The notes: generated by a model not told the origin, from the sequence alone. A stretch of DNA of 64,000 bases from Streptomyces parvus (GCF_032121415.1 NZ_CP135079.1:6820001-6884000), one strand, 5' to 3'. Counted from the first letter of the stretch, positions 17,958-27,295 are shown. Made by a program: numbers and translations.

Positions 17958-20437
17958 CTGCCAACAGCGACAACGCCACTGCTCGGACACCCGCGGGGGC
18001 CGCCGGCGGCCCGGCACCGCTATCCGGTGCCACGGACCACCGCGACGGGCCCTGGCGCGATCCCGCCCTTGCTCCAGGGGCCAGGGCCGACGCCCTGATC
18101 GCGGTCATGACCCTTCAGGAGAAGATCTCCCAGCTCTTCGGCGTCTGGGTCGGCGCGTCGGACGAAGGCGCCGAAGTCGCGCCCTTCCAACACGACATGG
18201 AGGAGGCCGTCGACCTCGACGACCTCCTTCCGCACGGCCTCGGCCAGCTGACCCGCCCCTTCGGCACGGCCCCGGTCGACCCGGCCGTGGGCGCTCTCTC
18301 CCTGGCGCGCACCCAGGCGCGGATCGCCGGGGCGAACCGATTCGGCATACCTGCGCTCGCCCACGAGGAATGCCTCGCGGGCTTCGCCACCTGGGGTGCG
18401 ACCGCCTACCCGGTGCCGCTCTCCTGGGGCGCCACCTTTCATCCGGAGCTGATCGGTGAGATGGCCGCTTCGATCGGCCGCGACATGCGCTCTGTCGGTG
18501 TGCATCAAGGGCTCGCCCCGGTCCTCGACGTCGTACGCGACGCCCGCTGGGGCCGAGTCGAGGAAACGATCGGCGAGGATCCGTACCTGGTGGGAACAGT
18601 GGCCACCGCCTACGTGCGGGGATTGGAGGCGGCCGGGATCGTCGCCACGCTCAAGCACTTCGCCGGGTACTCCGCCTCACGGGCGGGCCGCAATTTCGCC
18701 CCCGTAGGTATGGGGGCGCGCGAGCGGGCCGACATCATCCTCACCCCGTTCGAGATGGCCGTACGCGACAGCGGCGTGCGGTCCGTCATGCACGCCTACA
18801 CCGACACCGACGGAATCCCCTCCGCGGCCGACGGACCGCTGCTGACCGGCCTGCTCCGCGACACCTGGGGCTTCGACGGGACGGTCGTGGCCGACTACTT
18901 CGGCATCGCGTTCCTCAAGACGCTGCACGGGGTGGCAGGGACCTTCGGGGAAGCGGCGGGCGCAGCACTCGGCGCGGGGGTGGACGTGGAACTGCCAACC
19001 GTCAAGGCGTTCGGCCGACCGTTGACCGACGCGATCGCCGAGGGCCTCGTGCCCGAGACGCTCGTGGACCGCGCGGTGCGCCGAGTGCTGGTCCAGAAAG
19101 CCCAGTTGGGACTGCTGGACGCGGACTGGGGGCCGGTTCCGGCGGCTCTCGCCGGGGTGGCGGGGGCGGACGGCGGCGTCGGCGGGGACTCTCAAGCGCT
19201 GCGCGGGACCGTCCATCTCGACTCCGACGAGAACCGCGCACTCGCCCGTCGCGTCGCCGAACAGGCCGTCGTGCTCCTGCGCAACGACGGCACCCTGCCC
19301 CTGGCGGCGGGTGCCGGAGCCCCGGCCCGTATCGCGCTCATCGGGCCCAACGCCGACGCTCCGACCGCCGTCCTCGGCTGCTACGCCTTCCCCGTCCACG
19401 TCGGGGGCCAGCACCCCGATACGCCGCTCGGCGTCGAACTGCCCACCCTGCGTGAGGCATGCGTGGCGGAGTTCCCCGACTGCGAGATCGTCACCGTGCG
19501 GGGTTCGGACATCGACGGTCCGGCCACCGACGGGTTCGATGAGGCCGTCGAACTGGCCAGGAGCGCCGACCTCGTGATCCTCGCTCTCGGAGACCGGGCG
19601 GGCCTTTTCGGGCGTGGCACGAGCGGGGAGGGCTGCGACGCGGAGAACCTGGCACTGCCGGGGGTCCAGCAGCAGTTGCTCGACACCCTCCTCGACGCGG
19701 GCACCCCCGTCGTCGTCGTCCTGCTCGCCGGACGGCCCTACGCCCTCGGTCGTGCGGTGGAGGAGGCCGCCGCGGTCGTGCAGTCGTTCTTCCCCGGTGA
19801 GGAAGGAACGAGGGCCATCGCCTCGCTGCTGAGCGGCCGTACCGGTCCGTCGGGCCGGCTGCCCGTCAGCGTACCGCGCCACCCTGGCTCCCAGCCCGCC
19901 ACCTACCTGACGGCGCGGCTGGGCCATTCCAGCGATGTGTCCAGCGTCGATCCGACCCCGGCGTTCGGGTTCGGCCACGGTCTGACGTACACCGCCTTCG
20001 AGTGGAGCGACCTCGTGGTGGAGCGCGGACGGGCCTCGACGGAGGGAGAGTTCACGCTCTCCTGCACCATCCGCAACACCGGTGCGCGGGCGGGGACCGA
20101 AGTGGTCCAGCTGTATCTGCACGACCCGGTGGCCTCCGTGGTCCAGCCGGTCCAGCGCCTCATCGGGTACGTACGCCTCGACCTTGATGCCGGACGAGCG
20201 GCCAGGGTGCGGATGACGGTCCCCGCCGACCTCTCGTCCTTCACCGGCCGCGAGGGCCGCCGGATCGTGGAACCGGGCGATCTGGAACTGCGGCTGAGCG
20301 CCTCGAGCACCGACCCGCGTCTGACGGCCCGGGTCACGCTGACCGGACCGGTCCGAACGGTCGATCACACCCGCCGACTGCACATGAGCGTCCGGACGGA
20401 GGTCCTCACGGACGCGCCCGAGTCCGGCGCACCCTGA
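17954..20437 (+). CDS. bxlA: GH3 beta-xylosidase/beta-glucosidase (BxlA-like)
   Basis: This 827-residue glycoside hydrolase of family 3 has no signal peptide, so it acts on imported oligosaccharides in the cytoplasm. The N-terminal TIM barrel carries VLDVVRDARWGRVEE, TLKHFAGY (substrate Lys-His) and FDGTVVADYFGI, whose Asp in ADY is the expected nucleophile. The second alpha/beta domain begins near ENRALARRVAEQAVVLLRND, and a fibronectin III-like domain ends the protein (FGFGHGLTYTAFEW onward). The GTG start has AGGAGGAAA directly upstream and overlaps the permease stop. By gene order it is the BxlA counterpart; a beta-glucosidase role is also possible. Confidence 0.85.
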   Translation: MTANSDNATARTPAGAAGGPAPLSGATDHRDGPWRDPALAPGARADALIAVMTLQEKISQLFGVWVGASDEGAEVAPFQHDMEEAVDLDDLLPHGLGQLTRPFGTAPVDPAVGALSLARTQARIAGANRFGIPALAHEECLAGFATWGATAYPVPLSWGATFHPELIGEMAASIGRDMRSVGVHQGLAPVLDVVRDARWGRVEETIGEDPYLVGTVATAYVRGLEAAGIVATLKHFAGYSASRAGRNFAPVGMGARERADIILTPFEMAVRDSGVRSVMHAYTDTDGIPSAADGPLLTGLLRDTWGFDGTVVADYFGIAFLKTLHGVAGTFGEAAGAALGAGVDVELPTVKAFGRPLTDAIAEGLVPETLVDRAVRRVLVQKAQLGLLDADWGPVPAALAGVAGADGGVGGDSQALRGTVHLDSDENRALARRVAEQAVVLLRNDGTLPLAAGAGAPARIALIGPNADAPTAVLGCYAFPVHVGGQHPDTPLGVELPTLREACVAEFPDCEIVTVRGSDIDGPATDGFDEAVELARSADLVILALGDRAGLFGRGTSGEGCDAENLALPGVQQQLLDTLLDAGTPVVVVLLAGRPYALGRAVEEAAAVVQSFFPGEEGTRAIASLLSGRTGPSGRLPVSVPRHPGSQPATYLTARLGHSSDVSSVDPTPAFGFGHGLTYTAFEWSDLVVERGRASTEGEFTLSCTIRNTGARAGTEVVQLYLHDPVASVVQPVQRLIGYVRLDLDAGRAARVRMTVPADLSSFTGREGRRIVEPGDLELRLSASSTDPRLTARVTLTGPVRTVDHTRRLHMSVRTEVLTDAPESGAP

Positions 20438-20439
20438 CC

Positions 20440-20482
20440 GGATGGCCTTCGCGGGCGGGACGACCACCCGCGAAGGCCATCC
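20440..20482. terminator. Terminator between GH3 and phytase genes
   Basis: A perfect 16-bp stem (20440-20455 with 20467-20482) and an 11-nt loop start 3 bp after the GH3 stop. The convergent phytase gene can use it too. Confidence 0.85.
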
Positions 20483-20580
20483 CCGGAGGTGGTGGAAGAC
20501 GCGGCTCCCGGTCGCGTTCCGGTTCCGTGGCTCTGGAATTCACAGGCTCCGGGGTCCGGGCCTCCACGGCACAGGCCGGC

Positions 20581-21906
20581 TCAGTCGGCCTTGCGCGGGT
20601 CGAACGAATCGGTGTCGACGACCAGAGGCCGGGGGAACGCGCCCGCCACGGCGTCCCAGCGCGTGAACTTGAAGTTGGTGCTCTCCCCACGGCCCGGATC
20701 GGCCGGCGTGGCCTCACCGTCGTGGGTGATCAGCAGGCCCTTCGGGAAGGCATCGCCCAGGGGGACGTTGACCACCGTGGAGCCGTCGGAGTGCTGCACC
20801 CCGTCGATGGCCGGGCCGTCCTTGACGGCGAAATTGCCGAGGTGGGCGTTGTCGCCCTCCCGCTCGTACACCGCGAAGGTGTTGTCGCCCTGGCTGGAGG
20901 CGAGGACGTAGCCCGTGCCGTCCTCCGCGTGATAGACCGTGACGCCCTCGGCGTCGGCGCCGAGGTGCTCGCCCCCGAAGCCGGGGTCGTTGTCGGTGTC
21001 GAGGACGCACTCCTCGTCGGTCGCGTCGTACGTCCACGGCGTCCCGTACTCACGTACGCGGTCGAAGAGTTCGGGGGACTCGAACTCCTCGTCATCGAGC
21101 TCGACGCGCCACAGGCCCACCGCTTCCTGGGCCGCGTAGAGCACGCCCTCCTCCTTGTCCACGGCCATCCCCTCGACCTGCGGGAACTCACCGGGGTCGG
21201 CGCACGGCGCCCAGGACGCGCCGTTGGGCAGCTGGAAGGTGCCGGGCAGGTCGAGAGTGTCCTCCCGCTGGTAGCCGACCTTGCCGCCCCGGTCCTTCAA
21301 CTCCAGCAGCCGCAGGCGGGATTCGTTGCGCTGGGAGACCACGACGAAGGCGTCGTCGTCATCGCTGAACGCGGCCAGCCCGTAGGAGGTTCGCTGCTCG
21401 TCCACCTCGGACTCGCTGGACGCGAAGACCGGGCTGACGTTCGGCGCGGTGACGTCCTTGAGCGGCGGCTTGCCCGCGGCGACGGCGGCGGGGTCGATCG
21501 CGAAGGCGCGGATACGATCGCGCCCCCGGTCGCTCACGAGGGCCAGGTCGGTCTTCTTCCCGGCGAGTTCGAAGCCGTAGATCACGTCCACGTTGTTGAA
21601 CCGGCCGCCGGAGGCGTCCTCGCGGGGCGCTTCCGGCGCCGCGAGATGCTGCAGCCGCTTGCCGTCGAGTCCGTAGACGTCGAGCCCGGCCTCCTTGAGG
21701 GTGCCGATGACGATGCTGCGACCGGAGTCCTCGGGGTCGACCCAGACCGCGGGGTCGTCGGCGTCGGCGTTGCCGCCGGCCTCGTCATCGTGGACGGCGG
21801 GCGTCTCCACGTCGGCGTTGACGGACACCGGGATCCGGCTGTGCGCGGGGGCTCCGGTCACCACGATGAAGCTGGTGGCCAGGGCGATGAGAGCGGAAGC
21901 GCTCAC
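20581..21906 (-). CDS. Secreted beta-propeller phytase
   Basis: This 441-residue protein has a signal peptide (residues 1-22) and a six-bladed beta-propeller phytase domain. Family landmarks are DADDPAVWVDPED (Asp-rich calcium/active-site segment), GRFNNVDVIYGFEL, LVSDRGRDRIRAF, YAAQEAVGLWR and GEHLGADAEGVTVY. Beta-propeller phytases release phosphate from phytate in a calcium-dependent way outside the cell. The product would supply phosphate; no PHO box was identified upstream. The length is close to other actinobacterial members. Confidence 0.88.
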   Translation of the reverse strand: MSASALIALATSFIVVTGAPAHSRIPVSVNADVETPAVHDDEAGGNADADDPAVWVDPEDSGRSIVIGTLKEAGLDVYGLDGKRLQHLAAPEAPREDASGGRFNNVDVIYGFELAGKKTDLALVSDRGRDRIRAFAIDPAAVAAGKPPLKDVTAPNVSPVFASSESEVDEQRTSYGLAAFSDDDDAFVVVSQRNESRLRLLELKDRGGKVGYQREDTLDLPGTFQLPNGASWAPCADPGEFPQVEGMAVDKEEGVLYAAQEAVGLWRVELDDEEFESPELFDRVREYGTPWTYDATDEECVLDTDNDPGFGGEHLGADAEGVTVYHAEDGTGYVLASSQGDNTFAVYEREGDNAHLGNFAVKDGPAIDGVQHSDGSTVVNVPLGDAFPKGLLITHDGEATPADPGRGESTNFKFTRWDAVAGAFPRPLVVDTDSFDPRKAD

Positions 21907-21994
21907 GATGCTCCTCAGTAGACATGTCGGACCGTCGAGACGGTACGAGGGCTGTCTGGAGCCGCCGCAACGGGCACGTGAACAGCGGATGTCC

Positions 21995-22333
21995 TCAGGT
22001 GCCGCTGATGACGGGGGAGGGGGCGCATGTTCGCAGCGCCGTGACGTAGTTGCCGTTCGTCCCGTACCCGGCGAAGGTGCCCCACTCGCCGGGCCCGAGC
22101 ACCCGGCACGGGGCTTCCTGACCGTTCGTGTACTCGACCGTGACGGCGACGCTGACGGCGCAGCCGTTCACGACGTCGGTGTATCGCCAGCCCTGGTTGT
22201 ACTCCACGCACTCCGGAGCCGGGGCCTCGGAAGCCGAGGCGGACGGGGCGGTGGCCAGAGCCGTCAGGAGGCCCGTCGCGGTGGCGAGGGCGAGAGCGGT
22301 GGGACGCGGCATGCGCTGCAGTCGGCTTGTCAT
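21995..22333 (-). CDS. Secreted alpha-amylase inhibitor, tendamistat family
   Basis: This 112-residue precursor has an N-terminal signal peptide (to about ASASEAP) and a mature part of about 75 residues with exactly four cysteines, spaced as in tendamistat. The inhibitory triplet Trp-Arg-Tyr is conserved in the context QGWRYTDVVNGC, and the rest (VAVTVEYTNGQ, CRVLGPGEW) follows the tendamistat beta-sandwich. Tendamistat blocks mammalian alpha-amylases by inserting WRY into the active site. The ATG at 22333 is chosen because it begins the signal peptide; an upstream ATG at 22393 would add a non-signal extension. Confidence 0.85.
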   Translation of the reverse strand: MTSRLQRMPRPTALALATATGLLTALATAPSASASEAPAPECVEYNQGWRYTDVVNGCAVSVAVTVEYTNGQEAPCRVLGPGEWGTFAGYGTNGNYVTALRTCAPSPVISGT

Positions 22334-22683
22334 GCCCTGAATCTTCACGGCATGAAGCCAGAACTGCAAGTTGCTGCAAAGCTTTTCAGACACTGAGGTG
22401 CAGGTCGCGCTGACGGGCAGGTCAACGGTTATTTATCGCGTTGAAAGACTTTGCAGGGATCTCCCGTCCGCAGTCGTGAAGTCGTATGACGGGCCGCCGC
22501 GGACCCCGTCGACGGCATCGACCGTGGACACGGTCCACGCGCGGCCGGGCGCCGGAGTTCGACAGCGGTCCGGGCGGCGGACCTGACGTCGGCGCTCGTG
22601 TAGCAGTTGGCCCGCGCAGGCCGCGAGCCCGGCCGCCGGAAATCCGGAGGCCGGGCTCGAAGGGCGAAGAGTGCGGGGACGGG
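22334..22683. other. Intergenic stretch without an intact gene
   Basis: No coding frame with a recognisable family is seen here. The stretch contains the promoter side of the inhibitor gene and the hairpin at 22623-22658. Confidence 0.5.
22623..22658 (-). terminator. Hairpin after chitinase relic
   Basis: An 11-bp stem (22623-22633 with 22648-22658) with an inner CCGG/CCGG stem lies 26 bp past the relic's stop, where the original chitinase terminator would be. Confidence 0.6.
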
Positions 22684-22876
22684 CTACGGGAGTTCGTGGA
22701 TGTGCGGCGCCAGGCTGTTGACCCAGTTGTCGCCGTTCGCCCCCAGTCGGTGGACCAGGTCACTGCGCCGCGCAGCCCCGGGTAGGTCTCCTCGGGCTTG
22801 AACTCGCCGCAGTTCCCACCCGTGGTCAGGCAGTTGAAGGCGTCGTTCACGATCGCGCGGTCGGCGTACGGGCCCG
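22684..22876 (-). pseudogene. 3'-end relic of a GH18 chitinase
   Basis: About 60 codons resemble the C-terminus of bacterial GH18 chitinases: YADRAIVNDAFNCLTTGGNC, then EFKPEETYPGLRGAVTWSTDW, then after a frameshift NWVNSLAPHIHELP and a stop. The frameshift is one missing G in a G-run (near 22737). The rest of the chitinase is absent: the relic begins about 5 bp after the stop of the toroid/discoidin gene, so that gene probably replaced it. Confidence 0.65.
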
Positions 22877-22880
22877 TCCG

Positions 22881-25800
22881 TCAGCGGACCGACAGCCGCA
22901 CGAGACCACTGCGTCCCTCCGGGGTGCCCGACACCCGCAGCGCCACATAGCGCGGGGAGCCCGTGGCCCGCAGACTCCGCACCCGGCCATGACCGGTGAG
23001 CGCCCCCGCCCGGCGGTAGCGGATCCCGTCGTCGCTGAATTCCACCGACAGGCCCGGTGTCCGCCCGGCCGACCACTCCGCCTCCACCCGGCCCACCGCG
23101 CGCCGCGCCCCGAGGTCCACGACCAGGCGGCCGTCGCGTCCCGGCCGCCATACCGTGTCCGGGTCGCCGTCGACGGCCGCCGACGGATCCGACATCCCCG
23201 TCGGCAGCGGCGCGTTCGGGAAGACGGCCCGGCCCAGGGCGAGGTCCGTCGTCGGATACGCCTGTGCCCCGCGCACGGTGACCTCCGTACCCCCGCCCGG
23301 CCGCACCGCCGCGACCGTGCTGTGCTCCTGCGCCTCGACCCGCACCCGGCAGACCGGCCCGGTCAGGCGCACCGTGGCGGCGTCCACGACCTCCACCCGC
23401 AGCCCGGTCGGCAGCGACGGGCCCGACAGCGGGACCAGCGTGAACCGGGGCGGCAGCAGCAGCGCCGAAGCCGCCTCCAGCCGCGCCTCGTACCGCAGCC
23501 CGTCCCGGGTCACCACCTGCTCGCCCTCGTAGACCTCCCGGTGGCGGCCCTCCTGCACCAGGGCGACCGGGGTGCGCACCGCCCGGTCCGACAGGTTGAA
23601 CAGGCTCAGGTGACCGTCCGTCACCGCCGCCCGCACCTTCTCGTCCCCGGCCGTGGGCACCGGCCGGCGGGCGAGTTCGCGCAGGCCAGCGACGGACACC
23701 CCGCAGTGGCCCTCCACGAGCAGCGGGCCCGTCCCGCCGCCCTCCGCCAGGACGATCGTGTCCCCGTACACCGCCAGCGGACCGTGTCCGCCGCGTACCA
23801 GCAGGCCCGCACGGCCGTCCACGTCCAGCCAACCACCGGTGCTGCGCAGCGCCGGGACGGGGCCGCTCGCCAGGTCCGTCCACCGCTCGCCGTCGTCCGA
23901 GCCCTGCACCAGGTAGCTCCGGCCCGCCGCGCTCTCCCAGCGCAGGGTGACCCGGTCCAGGGCGCGGGACTCCCCGAGGTCCACGGCGAGCCAGCTGTCG
24001 GGGCGCGGCCGGTCGGCGGTGGACACCGCCCAGCGGGTCGTGCCGTTTCCGTCCACGGCCAGCTCCGGCCCCCTGCCCGGCGCGGACGAGGACGCGGTGG
24101 CCCGGCCGCCGCGCGCGAGGTCGGGCCCGTCGGCCCCGTCCCGCGCCTCCACGGCGAAAAGCGAGTAGCCGTAGGCCGGATCGGGCGTCACGCCCTGGAC
24201 CCGCAGGTGACGGACCGCCGTACGGTCGAACGACAGCTCGTCGACGCGGCCCGTCGAGCCACCGGAGGAGTCCCGGGACGCGACCGTGGCCGACCCCTCG
24301 GCGAAGCGGTACGTCCGCTTGCCCTCCAGGCCCGCCACGCCGGGCATGGTGAGGTTGTGCACCTCCAGCCGGCCGCCCACGGTGGCCGGGCCGTCGGCGG
24401 CGTGGACCACCGCGCCGGTGGGCAGCGTGGTGAAGCCCGCGAAGCCGTCCTTCAGCCGCAGCAGCGTCGCGCTCCCGTCGAAGCCGTCGCGCAGCCGGGT
24501 GTGCGTGCGCACCGAGCGACCGGTGACCTCCACGGCCGTAGAAGGCAGGAACATCGGCGTAGCGCCGCTGATCCGGAACAACCAGTCGTCGTGGCCCGGC
24601 TGCCACGCGAACTTCACGAGCTTGGGCTTGGACACCGCACCGGCCCAGGCGGCGGGGGACTGGTGCGATACCAGGCCGGGCCCCTCCCCGAAGTCCGTCA
24701 CTCCGGAGGCGTACGCGAACAGCTCCCCCTGCGACAGCGGCACGGCGGGCCGGCCCGCCCCGGGCCACACGTGCAGCAGGTAGCTGATGGCCAGCTCGGC
24801 GCGGGCCTCCGGCTCGTACTTCGGCTCGCCGGAGAACTTCGCCAGCCGGTGCTCCGGCGGATACGCCTGGTACGCCTCCAGCCGTGCCGCCAGTTCCACT
24901 TCCGCGCGGGCAGCCGCGCGGTCGCCCATCACCCGGGACAGGAACGCCAGCGGGATGACATCCCGGCCGTAGAGGTGCTCGCGGTCGTTGACCATCGGCA
25001 TCAGCGGCTCACCCGCGTCCGACATCACGCCGAGCAGGGTCCGCCACAGCGGCCCGGCGTTCGGCTGCCGGGTCAGCACCTCGGGCAGGGGCTCCCCGGC
25101 GGCCAGGAAGTGCGCCGCGTTGCGTCCCGAGGTCCGCCACAGCTCCGCCTGGTAGTGCGGGCCGAAGGAGCCGTGGTTCTCGACGATGAACGTGTCGTAG
25201 ACGTTCCGGGCGGTGTTACGGGCCACCGGCACGCCGTCCACGCGGGCCGGGTTGGCGAGGTCGGCCTCCGGCAGCCCGGCTTCGTTGCGCGACCAGGCGC
25301 CGTAGTCGGCCGCCCACTCGGGCCGGCGGCGGTCGTCCGGGGCCCAGGCCAGTGCGGGCGCCAGTGCCTGGGCGTAGATGCCCATCTCCTCCAGCTTGGT
25401 GTCGCCGACGTGCCCGCCCGTGAGCCCGTTCGGCGTCCAGGACCCGGAGGCCGGGTCGTCGCCGGTGCCCAGGGCGTGGGTGTACGCCGCCTGCTCCCGG
25501 ACGATGGTGTCCACCAGGGAGCGGGTCCGCTCGTCCAGCTCGTCCCAGAGCAGCCGGGCGGCGAGCACGAAGTACGACTGGAACGTGGTGTCGAAGAAGA
25601 GGGTGCGGCCCCACTGCGTGCCGCCGGTCAGCCGGTTGGAGGCGGCGAAGTGCCGCAGCGTCGCCAGAGTCCGCCGCTTGAGCGTGTCCCGGTCCACCCC
25701 CGCGAGATCGGCGTCGTAGCTGCCCCGTGTCAGCAGCACGGCGTGGCCGAGGACCACCGCGAAGCCGAAGAACTTGTCGGTGTAGATGCCCCGGGCCTCG

Positions 25801-26015
25801 TCCCACTGCGTCTCGGACCAGCGGGTGTGTCGCAACAGGACCCGGTAGTACGTGGCGGCGACGTCGTCCTCGGCGCCGCTCGCGCCCGCCCCTGGGAGCG
25901 GAGACGCGGCCGCCGAGGGCGAGCCCGCGCTCAGCGGCAGCGCGGCCACGGCTCCGGACGCGCCGAGGATCTGGAGCATTCGGCGGCGGCCGAGGGGAAA
26001 GGAGGTCGGGCCCAC
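22881..26015 (-). CDS. Tat-exported alpha-toroid protein with discoidin domains (candidate polysaccharide lyase)
   Basis: This 1044-residue secreted protein starts at a GTG with AGAGGAGA 6-13 bp upstream. It has a twin-arginine signal (GRRRMLQILG, ending near SAAAS), an N-terminal alpha-helical region of about 400 residues resembling the alpha/alpha toroid of polysaccharide lyases (GGTQWGRTLFFDTTFQS, LLWDELDERTRSLVD, NHGSFGPHYQAELW), a beta-sandwich middle, and two F5/8 type C (discoidin) modules near residues 635-725 and 925-1040. This architecture fits a carbohydrate-active enzyme, most simply a lyase, but no family number can be assigned by eye. It has its own promoter and LacI-type operator. 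Confidence 0.7.
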   Translation of the reverse strand: MGPTSFPLGRRRMLQILGASGAVAALPLSAGSPSAAASPLPGAGASGAEDDVAATYYRVLLRHTRWSETQWDEARGIYTDKFFGFAVVLGHAVLLTRGSYDADLAGVDRDTLKRRTLATLRHFAASNRLTGGTQWGRTLFFDTTFQSYFVLAARLLWDELDERTRSLVDTIVREQAAYTHALGTGDDPASGSWTPNGLTGGHVGDTKLEEMGIYAQALAPALAWAPDDRRRPEWAADYGAWSRNEAGLPEADLANPARVDGVPVARNTARNVYDTFIVENHGSFGPHYQAELWRTSGRNAAHFLAAGEPLPEVLTRQPNAGPLWRTLLGVMSDAGEPLMPMVNDREHLYGRDVIPLAFLSRVMGDRAAARAEVELAARLEAYQAYPPEHRLAKFSGEPKYEPEARAELAISYLLHVWPGAGRPAVPLSQGELFAYASGVTDFGEGPGLVSHQSPAAWAGAVSKPKLVKFAWQPGHDDWLFRISGATPMFLPSTAVEVTGRSVRTHTRLRDGFDGSATLLRLKDGFAGFTTLPTGAVVHAADGPATVGGRLEVHNLTMPGVAGLEGKRTYRFAEGSATVASRDSSGGSTGRVDELSFDRTAVRHLRVQGVTPDPAYGYSLFAVEARDGADGPDLARGGRATASSSAPGRGPELAVDGNGTTRWAVSTADRPRPDSWLAVDLGESRALDRVTLRWESAAGRSYLVQGSDDGERWTDLASGPVPALRSTGGWLDVDGRAGLLVRGGHGPLAVYGDTIVLAEGGGTGPLLVEGHCGVSVAGLRELARRPVPTAGDEKVRAAVTDGHLSLFNLSDRAVRTPVALVQEGRHREVYEGEQVVTRDGLRYEARLEAASALLLPPRFTLVPLSGPSLPTGLRVEVVDAATVRLTGPVCRVRVEAQEHSTVAAVRPGGGTEVTVRGAQAYPTTDLALGRAVFPNAPLPTGMSDPSAAVDGDPDTVWRPGRDGRLVVDLGARRAVGRVEAEWSAGRTPGLSVEFSDDGIRYRRAGALTGHGRVRSLRATGSPRYVALRVSGTPEGRSGLVRLSVR

Positions 26016-26391
26016 GGTGGTTCTCCTCTGGGGTGCTCGCGGCGGTTGTCGGACGGCTGAGGGAAGCAGCCGTCCGGTGAAGCCGCGACGGACAACGTTG
26101 TCAAAGGCGTTGAGGGCCACCCTTGGCCGCCTCGGTATGTTCCGTCAAGGGAAAACGCACGATTGAACGGGACGGCTTGGCTCCGGTCAGGGGCGGCGGC
26201 GTGCGCGGCCGGCCGGCCGGAGGGCGGGGCACGGACCCCGGGGCCTGTGCCCCGAGGCCCGGGCCGACGTCCCGGAGCCCTCCGCTCACGGCCGTTCTCC
26301 GACTCCACCTCACGGGAGGGGGGGACGGCGCACAGGCCCGGCCGTTGGTGATGACCTTGCGTGCCCGGCCCTTTCCCTCTCCGCGCCGGTC
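26016..26391. promoter_or_regulatory. Intergenic control region of the toroid/discoidin gene
   Basis: This 376-bp gap upstream of the exported protein holds the CAACGTTG operator and a TTGACA -35 box. Nothing coding is seen. Confidence 0.5.
26091..26102. promoter_or_regulatory. LacI-type operator GACAACGTTGTC
   Basis: A perfect 12-bp palindrome lies 76 bp upstream of the GTG of the toroid/discoidin gene. It overlaps a TTGACA hexamer on the minus strand (26104-26099), so a repressor bound here would block RNA polymerase. The core CAACGTTG recurs at 46.65 and 55.77 kb. Confidence 0.6.
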
Positions 26392-27288
26392 CTACGGGGC
26401 CGTGATGCCGAGCGGGGCGAGGACTTCGTACAGGGCGTCGCGCGTCGGGGTGTCGAGGGAGCGGGCGGGGGAGCGGACAGCGGTGTCGGTGATCAGGCCG
26501 CGGGCCCACAGCACTTCCTTGTGGACGGCCCACGCCCAGCCCTGCTGCAAGCCGTGGGTCACCAGGGGGAGGAGGTGGGCGAAGCCTTCCCTTGCCTCCC
26601 GCCTGCGGCCAGCCGACCATGCGTCGAGAACGGGTCGCAGCAGATCGGGGAACTCGCAGGCGGGCATGGTGCCGCGGGCGCCGCGGGCGTACTCGTCGAG
26701 GCAGAACTGTGCGTTCAGTCCCCCGAGGATCGTGAAGTCTCCGTCGCCCAGCGCCTCGTGCACGGCAGTGGTCTTGGCGGGGGTCGGGGGAGCCTCGACC
26801 TTCACGGACGTCACTCCGGGGATCCGGCTGAGTTCGACGATGGTGGCAGGGGTCAGGGGTACGCCGGTGACGCCCGGGGCGTCCTGGACCATGACTTCGC
26901 AGTCCGTGGCGGCCGCGACCTCGCCGTAGAAGTCGATGACCTGCGCGGGGGTGGGCTTCACCATGTACGGCGGGAGGACCATGAGGGCGGCGGCGCCTTC
27001 GGCGGCCGCGGCGCGCGCCTGTTCCACGGCGGTGACGGTGGAGGTGGCATTGACGCCGGCTACGACCGGAACCGCGCCGGCCACGACGTCGACGACCTCG
27101 CGCAGGACGCGCGCGCGTTCGTCGGCGGTCAGCGCGAACGTCTCGCTGGCCATGCCGGAGACGGCCAGCCCGTCGACGCCGCTGACGAGGTTGAACTCGA
27201 CCACGCGACGCAGGGAGGGGAGGTCGAGGGAGCCGTCGGAGTGGAAGGGGGTCGCCAGGATCGGCGCGAGCCCGTGGACGAGGGGCAT
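26392..27288 (-). CDS. DapA-family aldolase/lyase
   Basis: This 298-residue TIM-barrel protein of the dihydrodipicolinate synthase/N-acetylneuraminate lyase superfamily has Schiff-base Lys163 in TSVKVEAPP and the GLAVSGMASE substrate loop. The Tyr usually found in the YN-type segment is replaced by VMVQDAPG (Q135-D136), so this is not a true DapA. Members of this sort act on 2-keto-3-deoxy sugar acids or dehydrate aldarates. It lies 7 bp after the enolase-superfamily gene and is probably co-transcribed with it. Confidence 0.8.
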   Translation of the reverse strand: MPLVHGLAPILATPFHSDGSLDLPSLRRVVEFNLVSGVDGLAVSGMASETFALTADERARVLREVVDVVAGAVPVVAGVNATSTVTAVEQARAAAAEGAAALMVLPPYMVKPTPAQVIDFYGEVAAATDCEVMVQDAPGVTGVPLTPATIVELSRIPGVTSVKVEAPPTPAKTTAVHEALGDGDFTILGGLNAQFCLDEYARGARGTMPACEFPDLLRPVLDAWSAGRRREAREGFAHLLPLVTHGLQQGWAWAVHKEVLWARGLITDTAVRSPARSLDTPTRDALYEVLAPLGITAP

Positions 27289-27295
27289 GGGGTGA

